Shown here one piece after another: positions 8,161-15,961 of a DNA stretch of 64,000 bases. Source of the stretch: JAUVRX01 sp049664225 (GTDB lineage Bacteria; Acidobacteriota; Thermoanaerobaculia; Multivoradales; JAHEKO01); the NCBI GenBank assembly GCA_049664225.1, contig JBATEX010000212.1, positions 1-64,000 of the forward strand, in the 5' to 3' direction. How positions within the stretch are numbered: position 1 is the stretch's first letter; each line of letters starts with the position of its first letter. A program made the position numbers and the translations under genes. The notes below the pieces were generated by a model. That model had not been told where the DNA came from and did not search any database. It saw only the letters and a program-made list of their open reading frames with translations.

Positions 8161-9026
8161 TGCGCCAAGGGAATCGAGATCTATCGGTATTTCTGATTGC
8201 CCTCACGCTCGCGATACCCAGTTCGGCCGAGAAGCTGAGCGACAGTCGGACCCTCAATCGGTCGATTGCGCTCGAGCGCTCTGGGCCTCAGCGCGTCATC
8301 GTGGACAACGTCTGGGGCTCGATCACGGTCGAAGGCTATGAAGGCGAGACGGTCGAAATGACGGCCGTCGAGACCGTCCGCGCGAGAACGGCAGAGCGGA
8401 TGGACCAGGCGAGGCGTGAGGTCGAGCTGCAAGTCAACAAGCAGGACGGCGAGGTCGAGTTCTACGTCGATGGTCCCTTCCGCTGTCATGACAGGACCGA
8501 GCAAGGGAACTGCTGGAACAACTGGCGTGACCATTACGAAGTGATCTACGACTTTCGCGTCAGAGTCCCTCACGACACCGACATCGAGTTGCGGACCGTC
8601 AATCATGGCGACATAGAGGTCTCTGGCGTGCGCGGAGATTTTGTCGTCAACAACGTCAACGGTTCCGTCGAGCTTTCGGGGTTGGCTGGATCCGGCGAAG
8701 CGACGACGGTCAATGGCCCTGTGGTGGCGAGCTTTGTCTCGAATCCCAAGAAGAACAGTCACTTCGAGACCATCAACGGCAAGATCGACGTGAGCTTTCA
8801 GCCCGGTCTCTCAGCCGACCTCGAGATGGTGGCACGGTGGGGGGAGCTGTGGAGCGAGTACAAAGTCGAAGCACTGCCTTCCCCGCCGCCGACGAAACGC
8901 ACGGAAGGTGGGCGTACCGTCATCGAGCTGCAGCGTGGCTCGCGGGTGCGGGTGGACGGTGGAGGCCCGACCCATTCCTTCGAAACACTGAACGGCAATA
9001 TTTACGTCCGTAAAGGGACGAGTTGA
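8160..9026 (+). CDS. Secreted DUF4097 beta-strand-repeat protein
   Basis: 288 residues with an N-terminal signal peptide (FLIALTLAIPSSAEK). The body has repeated short strand motifs such as VDNVWGSITVEGYEG, VNHGDIEVSGVRG, VNNVNGSVELSGL and ETINGKIDVSF, which is the right-handed beta-helix/DUF4097 pattern also seen in putative auto-adhesins. A Cys pair in CHDRTEQGNCW may form a disulfide. It ends with FETLNGNIYVRKG, nearly the same ending as the next gene, which is a paralogue. Located outside the cytoplasm; molecular role unknown. Probably part of the sigma regulon. Confidence 0.8.
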   Translation: MRQGNRDLSVFLIALTLAIPSSAEKLSDSRTLNRSIALERSGPQRVIVDNVWGSITVEGYEGETVEMTAVETVRARTAERMDQARREVELQVNKQDGEVEFYVDGPFRCHDRTEQGNCWNNWRDHYEVIYDFRVRVPHDTDIELRTVNHGDIEVSGVRGDFVVNNVNGSVELSGLAGSGEATTVNGPVVASFVSNPKKNSHFETINGKIDVSFQPGLSADLEMVARWGELWSEYKVEALPSPPPTKRTEGGRTVIELQRGSRVRVDGGGPTHSFETLNGNIYVRKGTS

Positions 9027-9040
9027 AAGAGGTGAAAACC

Positions 9041-9853
9041 ATGCGAAGAACGAGCCTGATGATCCTGACCTGTATGACCCTGATGTGTGGTGCTCTTGCA
9101 GCCCAGCCACAGAACTTCGTGGTGCCGCTGAGCAATCCGGGGCAACCCGCGGTGCTGGAGGCTTCGGTATTGATGGGCTCCATCACAGTGGTGGGCTATG
9201 AAGGGGCCGAAGTCCAGGTTGAAGTGACCTTCGAAGAGGAGCACGACGACGAGTCCGATGGGGAGGAGCGCGAGGGATTGACGCGCATCCCCAGCTATTC
9301 GGCGGGCGTCACCGTCGAGGAGAAGGGCAACAAGGTCGAGATCGGTACCGACTGGTCCAAGGAAGAGGTTGCTCTGTCGATCAAGGTTCCCTATCAGACC
9401 TCTCTACACCTTAACGCTGTCAATGGCGGTTTCATCGAGGTGGAAGGGGTCCAGGGTACCCACGAGCTGAGCCACACCAACGGTGAGATCACGGCCAGGA
9501 ACATGCGGGGCTCGGTCGTCGCCAACACGACGAACGGTGAGGTTGTGGTCGAGTTGCTCGAGGTCGATGCCGACACGCCCATGTCGTTCAGTACCTTCAA
9601 CGGCGATGTCGAAGTGACCCTGCCAGCGGCGGTCAAGGCCAACCTGTTCATGCAGTCGGGTCAGGGGGATGTGTACACGGACTTCGACCTGCAGCTGCAG
9701 CCAACCCAGGCGAAGGTGACCCGCGAGCAGGAGGGTGGTGGCAGCTACCGGGTCCGCATGGAGAAGGCGGTCGAGGGCTCGATCGGTGGGGGCGGCCCCG
9801 AGCTGCGGTTCAAGACCTTCAACGGCGACATCATTCTGCGCAAGACCCAATAG
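9041..9853 (+). CDS. Secreted DUF4097 beta-strand-repeat protein (paralogue)
   Basis: About 270 residues. The ATG at 9041 has an AGAGG ribosome site at correct distance and starts a signal peptide (MRRTSLMILTCMTLMCGALAA); a TTG at 9023 overlapping the previous gene is less likely. The repeats GSITVVGYEG, VNGGFIEVEGVQG, TNGEITARNMRG and TFNGDVEVTLP and the ending RFKTFNGDIILRK parallel the upstream protein. It is more acidic, with an EEEHDDESDGEE stretch that could bind cations. It closes the sigma/anti-sigma operon. Confidence 0.8.
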   Translation: MRRTSLMILTCMTLMCGALAAQPQNFVVPLSNPGQPAVLEASVLMGSITVVGYEGAEVQVEVTFEEEHDDESDGEEREGLTRIPSYSAGVTVEEKGNKVEIGTDWSKEEVALSIKVPYQTSLHLNAVNGGFIEVEGVQGTHELSHTNGEITARNMRGSVVANTTNGEVVVELLEVDADTPMSFSTFNGDVEVTLPAAVKANLFMQSGQGDVYTDFDLQLQPTQAKVTREQEGGGSYRVRMEKAVEGSIGGGGPELRFKTFNGDIILRKTQ

Positions 9854-9949
9854 AGGCTTGCCGCCAGGAGATCGTTGTTCTCTTGCCGCCGGGTGACTCA
9901 TGACGAGTTGCTCGGCGGTTGTTTCTTGTGACGAGATGCAGTTCGAAGC

Positions 9950-12664
9950 CTAGTCGGTCTGTGCGGTTTCTCGTAGGTTCGCAGAGGGCTCGCCCAGCTC
10001 GATGAGCACGATGTCGGAATCCTTGGTCAGGCGGTCGAAGACGATGTGAGTTCCGTCTGGTGTGACGTCGAAGGTCCGCATCCAGGCCGTCGAATCGAGT
10101 TGCGTCAGCTGACGGCTCTCCATCGTAGTGAGATCGAGCAACCAGAAATCCTGGGTAAGCCCGGATCCACTCATGTAGACGAGTCCCGTGCCGTCGGGCA
10201 GGAAGCGCATGCGCTCGCCGGCTCGGAAGACCGCGATCTCCGGTAGCTCGACCGGCTCTCCATCGGGGTTGACGGCCAATAGCGGTGAGACGACGTTGAC
10301 CTGTGGGCCGGAGTAGACGATGAGATTTCCATCGGGCGACCAGACCGGATTCGTCGCCTCTCCGTCGGTGATCCGTTCTGGTTCACCGCCGTCCACGGGG
10401 ATCTTGAAAAGACCCTGTCCTCCATCTGCGCTTCCCCCCGCGACGATCCACCGCCCATCTGGTGACCATGCAGCCGCACCGCGGACATCCACAGCCCTCG
10501 ATAGCTCCCGGAGCTGTGCGCCGTCGGCGCTGAGAATACTCAAATGCCATCCGTCATCGCGTCGCAACACCAGTGCGACCGACTCGCCGTCGGGCGATAT
10601 CGCCGCCGGTTGGAGCAACGCCGTCTCGCTACCCCGCCATATTTCCTGGACCTTGCCGTCGTCATAGCGCCACAGCCCATCGCCGCTTCCCAGCGATGAC
10701 AGATAGAACAGTGACGAGCCACCGAAGCGCGGTGCGAGGGCTCGCGTTGTGGATAGGTCGGCAAAGGGCTCTGCCTCGCTCTCAGTCGCTGGGTGATCGA
10801 GGATTGGCACACTCCAGAGGCTTGCTCCAGAATCCTGGACGGTTGCCACCAGGCGGCGCCCGTCGGCACTGGCTGCCACCGAGCCATACTGTTCCAGCCC
10901 GACACTCGCGCGACGGGAAACCTGGGTCTCCACGTCCACCGCCCACAACCACGGCCCGGCGCCATCCGCATCACGGGCGATGTAGAGCACGGTCCTCTCA
11001 TCGATCGGAGTTGGATACCGCACGTCCAGCTGTCGCCGGGTCAGTTGCTCCAACTCCTCGCCGTCGGCCCTCACCCGCCACAGATCCATCTCGAGGGTTG
11101 CCGGCCGACCACGCGCCAGGTAGAGCCACTCCCCGTCAACCGACCATGTCGGATAGTGCTGGTGCGTTCCTGCAGGTGAGCTGAGGATCAGTCGAGCGTT
11201 TGCTCCGTTGTGGTCAGCGACATAGAGCGGGTCTCCCGCCAGGGCCTCGTGATACGCGAGGTGCTCGCCGTCGGGTGACCATGCCACGCTAACGACGAAC
11301 TCTCCGAGGAAGTTGCGCATCGGCCCGCCCAGCAGCGGCACCGATCGCACCCTCTGCAACAGGCCACCGCCAAGCCAGAGCTCCGACCCTTCGCTATTGA
11401 ACCCGACGCTGCGCACCGGTGCGCGGGCGTCCTCCACGGTCGACTCGTCCGCGCCGGATGCGAGATTGCGGAACTCACCAGTTCCTAGTTGACCGACGAA
11501 GACTTCGAACGGCCCGTCTCGGTCGGAGACAAAAGCGACAAATCTGCCGTCTGGCGAGATCGCGGCGTCGAACTCGGACCCATCAAAATCGGTGACCTTG
11601 CTGAATCTGGCGGCGGCCAAGGGATTGTTACTCCCTGTTTCCGGCGAGCTGGTGGGCGGCGAGAAGACAGATAGGAGTGCAGCGATCAGGCTCCCGATCA
11701 GGGCGACTGCCAGGACTGTGATGGCGACCTTGTAGCCGAGGGTCGATCCGTCGGCGGTAGGTGTCGAGGGCTCCGGGTCCTCGAGCTCGATCCGCGCATC
11801 GGCAATGTGATGCAGTCGGTTGCGTGGATCCTTGGCGAGGCAGCGTCTCAGCAGGCGCCTCACGGTTGGTGGCGTGTCCGCCGGAAGATCTTCCCATTCT
11901 GGCTCGGTTTGCAGGATGGCCCCGATCGAATCGGATGCCGTTAGGCCGCCGAACAACGTCTCGCCAGTCAAGCTCTCCCAGAGCACGCATCCGAACGACC
12001 AGATGTCGCTGCGCTCATCGACGCTCTGGCCGCGCGCCTGCTCCGGGCTCATATAGGCGGCGGTGCCGAGGATGATCCCCGGTTGGGTCATCTGGGCGGT
12101 CAGGGTCGGCGACATGGAGAGGTCCTGGGGTCCTGGGGTCCTGAGGTCTTGAGGGTCGAGCGCCTTCGCCAGTCCGAAGTCCAGCACCTTCACCTGACCA
12201 TTGGTGTCTACCTTGATGTTGGCGGGCTTCAGGTCTCGATGGATGATTCCCTTCTCATGAGCTGCCTCCAGCGCCTCGGCGATTTGCTTCGCGATGGGCA
12301 GAGCCCTCTCGAGCGGCAGGGGACCCTGGCTGATGGGGTCGGTGAGGTCGTCGCCCTGAGCGAGCTCCATGACGAGGAAATGGATGGAAGAGCCTGGGCT
12401 GACGCCTTCTTCCTGCGGTGCTTCGGGCGTAGCATGCTCGAAGGAGTAGATCGCCGCGATATTCGGGTGGTTGAACGAGGCCAGTAGCTTGGCCTCGCGC
12501 TCGAACCGAGCCAGGCGCTCAGGGTCGCTGGCGACCGTCTCGGGCAGCACCTTGATCGCAACATCGCGACCGAGCTTGGTGTCTTCGGCTCGATAGACCT
12601 CACCCATACCACCCTCGCCGAGCTTGGCAGTGATCTTGAAGTGAGAGAGAGTCTTGCCGATCAT
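9950..12664 (-). CDS. Transmembrane Ser/Thr protein kinase with TolB/WD40-like propeller
   Basis: 904 residues. The kinase domain occupies about 8-280: glycine loop GEGGMGEVY (16-24), VAIK Lys38, catalytic HRDLKPAN (142-149), DFG (162-164) and MSPEQARG. One membrane helix lies near 312-335 (VAITVLAVALIGSLIAALLS). The outer half has repeated S-P-D-G motifs (ISPDGRFVAFVSDRDG, WSPDGEHLAY, WSPDGRWIVAGG), forming a TolB-like beta-propeller that likely senses an external ligand. The architecture is abundant in Acidobacteriota. It stands alone, convergent with the DUF4097 operon. An 8-bp tandem repeat lies in the activation-segment coding region (12121-12152). Confidence 0.93.
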   Translation of the reverse strand: MIGKTLSHFKITAKLGEGGMGEVYRAEDTKLGRDVAIKVLPETVASDPERLARFEREAKLLASFNHPNIAAIYSFEHATPEAPQEEGVSPGSSIHFLVMELAQGDDLTDPISQGPLPLERALPIAKQIAEALEAAHEKGIIHRDLKPANIKVDTNGQVKVLDFGLAKALDPQDLRTPGPQDLSMSPTLTAQMTQPGIILGTAAYMSPEQARGQSVDERSDIWSFGCVLWESLTGETLFGGLTASDSIGAILQTEPEWEDLPADTPPTVRRLLRRCLAKDPRNRLHHIADARIELEDPEPSTPTADGSTLGYKVAITVLAVALIGSLIAALLSVFSPPTSSPETGSNNPLAAARFSKVTDFDGSEFDAAISPDGRFVAFVSDRDGPFEVFVGQLGTGEFRNLASGADESTVEDARAPVRSVGFNSEGSELWLGGGLLQRVRSVPLLGGPMRNFLGEFVVSVAWSPDGEHLAYHEALAGDPLYVADHNGANARLILSSPAGTHQHYPTWSVDGEWLYLARGRPATLEMDLWRVRADGEELEQLTRRQLDVRYPTPIDERTVLYIARDADGAGPWLWAVDVETQVSRRASVGLEQYGSVAASADGRRLVATVQDSGASLWSVPILDHPATESEAEPFADLSTTRALAPRFGGSSLFYLSSLGSGDGLWRYDDGKVQEIWRGSETALLQPAAISPDGESVALVLRRDDGWHLSILSADGAQLRELSRAVDVRGAAAWSPDGRWIVAGGSADGGQGLFKIPVDGGEPERITDGEATNPVWSPDGNLIVYSGPQVNVVSPLLAVNPDGEPVELPEIAVFRAGERMRFLPDGTGLVYMSGSGLTQDFWLLDLTTMESRQLTQLDSTAWMRTFDVTPDGTHIVFDRLTKDSDIVLIELGEPSANLRETAQTD
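12121..12152. repeat. Octanucleotide tandem repeat inside the kinase gene
   Basis: Four consecutive 8-base units: GGTCCTGG, GGTCCTGG, GGTCCTGA, GGTCTTGA. The repeat encodes the low-complexity PQDLRTPGPQDL segment just after the DFG motif. Because the unit is not a multiple of three, gain or loss of one copy would shift the reading frame of the kinase. The third and fourth units have diverged, so present-day slippage may be low. Confidence 0.7.
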
Positions 12665-12885
12665 GAATCGGTCCGTCCCTGGTCAACCTGGTCGAGAAGG
12701 TCGCCTCATTCTGCAGGTTATGGTTCATTTGGCCGCAACAGACCACTACTCTCAGCGTCGACTACGACAGTCGCCGCCGCCAGCGAAGCTCCTGACCAAT
12801 TGCGTTGCGGTGATGATGCGCAGGTTGCCCGCTGGTGTCGAAGGCACCGAAGGCCTGGCGGCGGAAACCCTCCGGACAAGCGATC

Positions 12886-12923
12886 TTGACATGTCCAAGT
12901 AGCATATCTATTATGGACATAAT
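12886..12923 (+). promoter_or_regulatory. Consensus promoter with overlapping palindromic operators, toxin-antitoxin 1
   Basis: TTGACA (12886-12891), 17 bases, then TATTAT (12909-12914) form a near-perfect sigma-70 promoter. The predicted start site (about 12921-12922) coincides with the ATG at 12922. ATTATG-GA-CATAAT (12910-12923) is a perfect inverted repeat over the -10 box and start site. ATGTCC (12891-12896) and GGACAT (12915-12920) form a second, wider inverted repeat spanning the promoter. Both are good candidates for autorepression by the antitoxin. Confidence 0.7.
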
Positions 12924-13200
12924 GAGCCAATGGTTGACAGGTGAAGCCAAACAGCAGTTTTCCGAGGTTCTTCGGCAGAGTGAGGACGAGCCGCAGCAGA
13001 TCTTCCGGCGAAACCGTTTGGTAGCTGCGGTCATTTCCGCGGCGACCTTCGAGGAGTTCGAGCGTTGGAGAGAGCTCAGGCAGCGACGTACTCTCGGAGA
13101 GGCTTTCGACGAAGTTCGGGAGCTGTGTGTTCGCTACGACTACCAGTTCAACACCGGGGACCGGATCGACCGCGAAGCCTGGGAGGATGAGTCAACCTGA
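12922..13200 (+). CDS. Phd/YefM-type antitoxin
   Basis: About 92 residues, beginning MSQWLTGEAKQQFSEVLRQ, the typical Phd/YefM opening (short strand, then A-K-x-x-F-S-E-V-L). The fold continues with a second strand (RRNRLVAAVISAATFEEFERW) and an acidic C-terminal tail that would neutralise the toxin. An ATG at 12913 is also in frame but lies in the -10 box, so 12922 is preferred. Its TGA overlaps the toxin ATG by one base. It likely binds the palindromes over its own promoter. Confidence 0.85.
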   Translation: MSQWLTGEAKQQFSEVLRQSEDEPQQIFRRNRLVAAVISAATFEEFERWRELRQRRTLGEAFDEVRELCVRYDYQFNTGDRIDREAWEDEST

Positions 13201-13595
13201 TGCTGGTGGACACGAATGTCCTCAGCGAGCTGGTGCGGCCGTCGCCGGATCCAGGGGTGCTGCGATGGGCGCGTGGCGCCTCGTTACCGCTCTCGCTCAG
13301 CGTGGTGACTCTGGAAGAAGTGAGCTACGGACTCGCCTGGCGACCCAATCCTGAGATCCATGCATGGTTCGAGGCCTTTCTGAGCGAGAGTTGCACCATT
13401 CTGCCAGTAGGTGGCGTGATCGCCAGGCGAGCGGGTGAATTGCGGGGTACCTTCCGAGGCGGTGGCCAGCAGCCTAGGCAGGCCGATATGCTGATCGCGG
13501 CGACCGCACAGGTTCATCAGCTTCCGTTGGTCACACGAAATGTACGGTACTTCGACGGCTGTGGGATCCAGGTGGTCAATCCGTTCGAAGAATAG
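13200..13595 (+). CDS. vapC: PIN-domain ribonuclease toxin, VapC family
   Basis: 131 residues, the normal VapC length. The metal-binding acidic residues are in place: D4 (MLVDTNVLSE), E40 (VTLEEVSYG) and D96 (RQADMLIAAT), with TRN at 112-114. This is an Mg-dependent endoribonuclease that cuts specific RNAs when free of its antitoxin. Translation is coupled to the Phd-type antitoxin (TGATG). The Phd/VapC pairing resembles FitAB and many chromosomal modules. It appears intact. Confidence 0.9.
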   Translation: MLVDTNVLSELVRPSPDPGVLRWARGASLPLSLSVVTLEEVSYGLAWRPNPEIHAWFEAFLSESCTILPVGGVIARRAGELRGTFRGGGQQPRQADMLIAATAQVHQLPLVTRNVRYFDGCGIQVVNPFEE

Positions 13596-13705
13596 GCCCG
13601 ATCACTGCCTGGGCAACCTTGGGTCGCCGATCCCGTAGAGAAGGACATATCCAACAACACAGGGCCCTCCGCGCCCCGCCTTTGAGACTTGATAGGAGAA
13701 CCTCG

Positions 13706-14857
13706 ATGCGTCCTTCGTTTTCACTCCGTTTCGCTCTTGCCCTTCTACTCCTGGTGGCTTGCTCTGGGGCCCTTGTGGCCCAGGGCCTGACGACTCCACC
13801 GGGTGGAGCCAATCAGCGCTCGGTCGTCACCCAATACCTCGGAATGGTCTCGGTGACCATCGACTACAACGCCCCGGATGTCACAAGTCCTGCCGGCGAA
13901 GACCGGACCGGCAAGATCTGGGGCCAGTTGGTTCCCTGGGGCATCGCGCCCAATCCCTTCTATCCGGGGTTCGGAACCGCCGAGAACATGCCCTGGCGGG
14001 CTGGCTCAAATCAGAACACCACGATCACCTTCTCCCACGATGTCGAGATCGAGGGCCAGCCGCTTGCAGCCGGCACGTACGCTCTGTTCATGGCGCCTGG
14101 AGAGGAAGAATGGACGATCATCTTCAACAAAAACAGCTCCGCCTGGGGCAGCTTCTTCTATGAACCGAGCCTCGACGCCCTGCAGGTCCAGGTTCAGCCC
14201 GCCAAGACCGATTTCTTCCGCGAGTGGCTGACCTACGAGTTCGACGATCGCCAGCTCGATACCGCCCAGGCCGTGTTGCATTGGGAAAATCTCCGTGTGC
14301 CGTTTCGGATCTCTGTGCCCAACCAGACGGAGCTCTACCACGACACGATGGCAATGGAGCTGACCGGTGCCGCCGGCTTCAACTTCCAGAACTGGATTCA
14401 GGCTTCTCAGTGGGCCGCCCAGCAGGACGCCTATCACGAGGATGCGGTTCGTTGGGCTGATGCGGCCATCGCGGCGAACGCCGGTTTTCCGACGATATCG
14501 AACAAGGCCCAGATCCTGTGGCAGATCGGACGCGCCGAGGAAGCGATGGAGACCTTCGACCAGGCGATGGAGGATCCGACCGCCAATGCAGTCGCAGTGC
14601 ACATGGCCGCCCGCGGCCTGCAGGCACAGGGACAGCTGGACACCGCCAACGTGATCTTTCGCAAGAACTACGAGATGAATGCCGGTGAGTGGCCCGTCGA
14701 CTTCGGCATGGCCCGCGTCTACGCTCAAGAAGGCGATTTCGAGAAGGCCATAGAGCATGCCGAGATCGCCCTGGGGAGAGCCCCAGAAGGTCCTCAGAAA
14801 CAGAATCTGGAGACCCAGATCGAGCGCTTGAAGACGGGCGAGAACATCAATCCCTGA
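13706..14857 (+). CDS. Secreted DUF2911 protein with TPR-like C-terminus
   Basis: About 383 residues from the ATG at 13706, which follows AGGAG at proper spacing; longer upstream starts lack a ribosome site. There is a signal peptide (FALALLLLVACSGALVAQG). The DUF2911 domain covers about 25-180 (VSVTIDYNAPDV, WGQLVPWG, WRAGSNQNTTITFSHDVEIEG, AGTYALFM, WTIIFNKN). The second half has helical pairs of TPR type (NKAQILWQIGRAEEAMETFDQA, ARVYAQEGDFEKAIEHAEIAL). Function unknown; this domain pair is common in Bacteroidota and Acidobacteriota periplasmic proteins. Confidence 0.85.
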   Translation: MRPSFSLRFALALLLLVACSGALVAQGLTTPPGGANQRSVVTQYLGMVSVTIDYNAPDVTSPAGEDRTGKIWGQLVPWGIAPNPFYPGFGTAENMPWRAGSNQNTTITFSHDVEIEGQPLAAGTYALFMAPGEEEWTIIFNKNSSAWGSFFYEPSLDALQVQVQPAKTDFFREWLTYEFDDRQLDTAQAVLHWENLRVPFRISVPNQTELYHDTMAMELTGAAGFNFQNWIQASQWAAQQDAYHEDAVRWADAAIAANAGFPTISNKAQILWQIGRAEEAMETFDQAMEDPTANAVAVHMAARGLQAQGQLDTANVIFRKNYEMNAGEWPVDFGMARVYAQEGDFEKAIEHAEIALGRAPEGPQKQNLETQIERLKTGENINP

Positions 14858-14888
14858 GCTAGCTCTGCCAACGAGGCTCCGCCGCCGG

Positions 14889-15098
14889 CACTGCCTTGCG
14901 GCGCACCCTGGAGCGGTCCTGAAGGACCTGAGTCGCATCCTCTCCCATCCTCAGGCACTGGCCCAGTGCACGACCTTTCTTTCCGACCTGCCCGAGGCGG
15001 AGAAGGTGGCTTTCGAGGACACGGCGGCGGCACGGGCTGTCGCGGAGAACAGTGACAAGACAGCGGGTGCGATCGCCAGCAAGAAGCTGCGGACCTGA
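14889..15098 (+). pseudogene. Internal fragment of prephenate dehydratase (pheA)
   Basis: The frame from 14889 to the TGA at 15096 reads HCLAAHPGAVLKDLSRIL, then SHPQALAQCTTFLSDLPEAE and the DTAAARAVAENSDKTAGAIAS segment. This matches the conserved HCL...SHPQALAQC...DTAAAA...AAIAS core of prephenate dehydratase, the enzyme making phenylpyruvate. About 70 of the ~280 residues remain. No start codon, N-terminal TRG catalytic motif region or ACT domain is present. It is a relic between a DUF2911 gene and a convergent toxin module; a functional copy is presumably elsewhere. Confidence 0.75.
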
Positions 15099-15106
15099 TC
15101 TCCGTT

Positions 15107-15526
15107 TCAAGTCTCACGAAACGGATTGACGACTTGGATCGCTCCGTAGTGCTGACCGTGCGACAAATCCTCGCTGTAGAGAACGGTCGCCTCCAGGGCC
15201 TCGGCAGCCGCGACGATCGCACCATCCCAGTAGGAGATGCCGTATCGAAGCGAGTGCTCGATGGCAGTGAGAGTAAGCGGGTAGTCTGTGTAGGCAGTCG
15301 GGAACAGCCGGTACTCCTCGAGGAGTGCCACCGCCGTCTCCGGGGCGAGGGGCTTCTGGATCTTTCGCGTCACCGTGACGTAAAACTCCTGCAGTACCTG
15401 CGAAGAGATGCCGAAGTCGGCCCTTTGGATCAGGTCCAGGGCTCGGGTCTTCTTGGAGGCGTCCTGCTGCAGGGCCGAAATCGCGTAGACCAGGATGTTG
15501 GTGTCGAGAAAGCACTCAACGCTCAT
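15107..15526 (-). CDS. PIN-domain ribonuclease toxin (second module)
   Basis: 139 residues. PIN acidic residues: D8 (CFLDTNILVY), E47 (LQEFYV), D101 (YWDGAIVAA) and D120 (YSEDLSHGQ), all four present, so it should be an active Mg-dependent RNase. It belongs to a different PIN subgroup from the 13200 toxin, although both end IQVVNPF. The start overlaps the upstream ribbon-helix-helix antitoxin gene by 11 bases, which indicates coupled translation. Confidence 0.88.
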   Translation of the reverse strand: MSVECFLDTNILVYAISALQQDASKKTRALDLIQRADFGISSQVLQEFYVTVTRKIQKPLAPETAVALLEEYRLFPTAYTDYPLTLTAIEHSLRYGISYWDGAIVAAAEALEATVLYSEDLSHGQHYGAIQVVNPFRET

Positions 15527-15746
15527 GCAGCTGTTCCCGATTCCAGTCCTTCTGTCCCACCTCGGCGGTTGACTCGCTACAAAGCTCGAGGATACGCAGG
15601 CGTGCCTGATCGGCTTGCGACTCCCTTTCAGTTAGCTCCTGCAGGAACCTTCGGATCATGGCGTTGAGCGAGGTCGAACGGTCCGCCGCGATGCGCCGGG
15701 CGGTGCGCAGAGTCGCTTCCTCTATTGCCAGGGTCACGTTCTTCAT
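15516..15746 (-). CDS. Ribbon-helix-helix/CopG-like antitoxin
   Basis: 76 residues from the ATG at 15746. The N-terminal MKNVTLAIEEATLRTARRIA has the strand-helix form of RHH DNA-binding antitoxins, followed by STSLNAMIRRFLQELTERE and a C-terminal tail that should clamp the toxin. A GTG at 15752 would add two residues but sits inside the predicted promoter. There is no Shine-Dalgarno, and the -10 box places the transcript start on the ATG itself. Confidence 0.8.
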   Translation of the reverse strand: MKNVTLAIEEATLRTARRIAADRSTSLNAMIRRFLQELTERESQADQARLRILELCSESTAEVGQKDWNREQLHER

Positions 15747-15749
15747 AAA

Positions 15750-15781
15750 CACAGTATATGTGTAACTGTGCTTAATGTAAA
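15750..15781 (-). promoter_or_regulatory. Promoter and operator of toxin-antitoxin module 2
   Basis: Reading on the minus strand, TTTACA (15781-15776) is separated by 17 bases from TATACT (15758-15753), close to the sigma-70 consensus. The predicted start site is about 15746, the antitoxin ATG, so the mRNA is probably leaderless. CACAGT (15750-15755) and ACTGTG (15765-15770) form a perfect inverted repeat with a 9-base centre that overlaps the -10 box. It is a likely operator for the RHH antitoxin. Confidence 0.7.
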
Positions 15782-15961
15782 GACCGATTCAAGACTCTGT
15801 GCGGCCAGACTCGAGCCGGATCAATCCTGTCTCTTTTCCAAGAGACGGAAAGGGTGCGCTGAATCTCGCCTGGCTGGAGGCGATGGCTGAAGAAGCGAAG
15901 GATGGGGTCAAGGCCGTCGTCGGATGCGTGCCGAGCGGCATCGTTTGGCAGGGGGTAGCCC

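Noticed and set aside
9854..9949. Possible bidirectional terminator between the convergent DUF4097 and kinase genes
   Set aside because: Repeated GCCGCC/GGCGG words are present, but no stable hairpin with a T-run could be drawn with confidence.
12665..12885. Possible remnant gene before the toxin-antitoxin promoter
   Set aside because: Short open frames exist, but none shows a recognisable family or clean ending.
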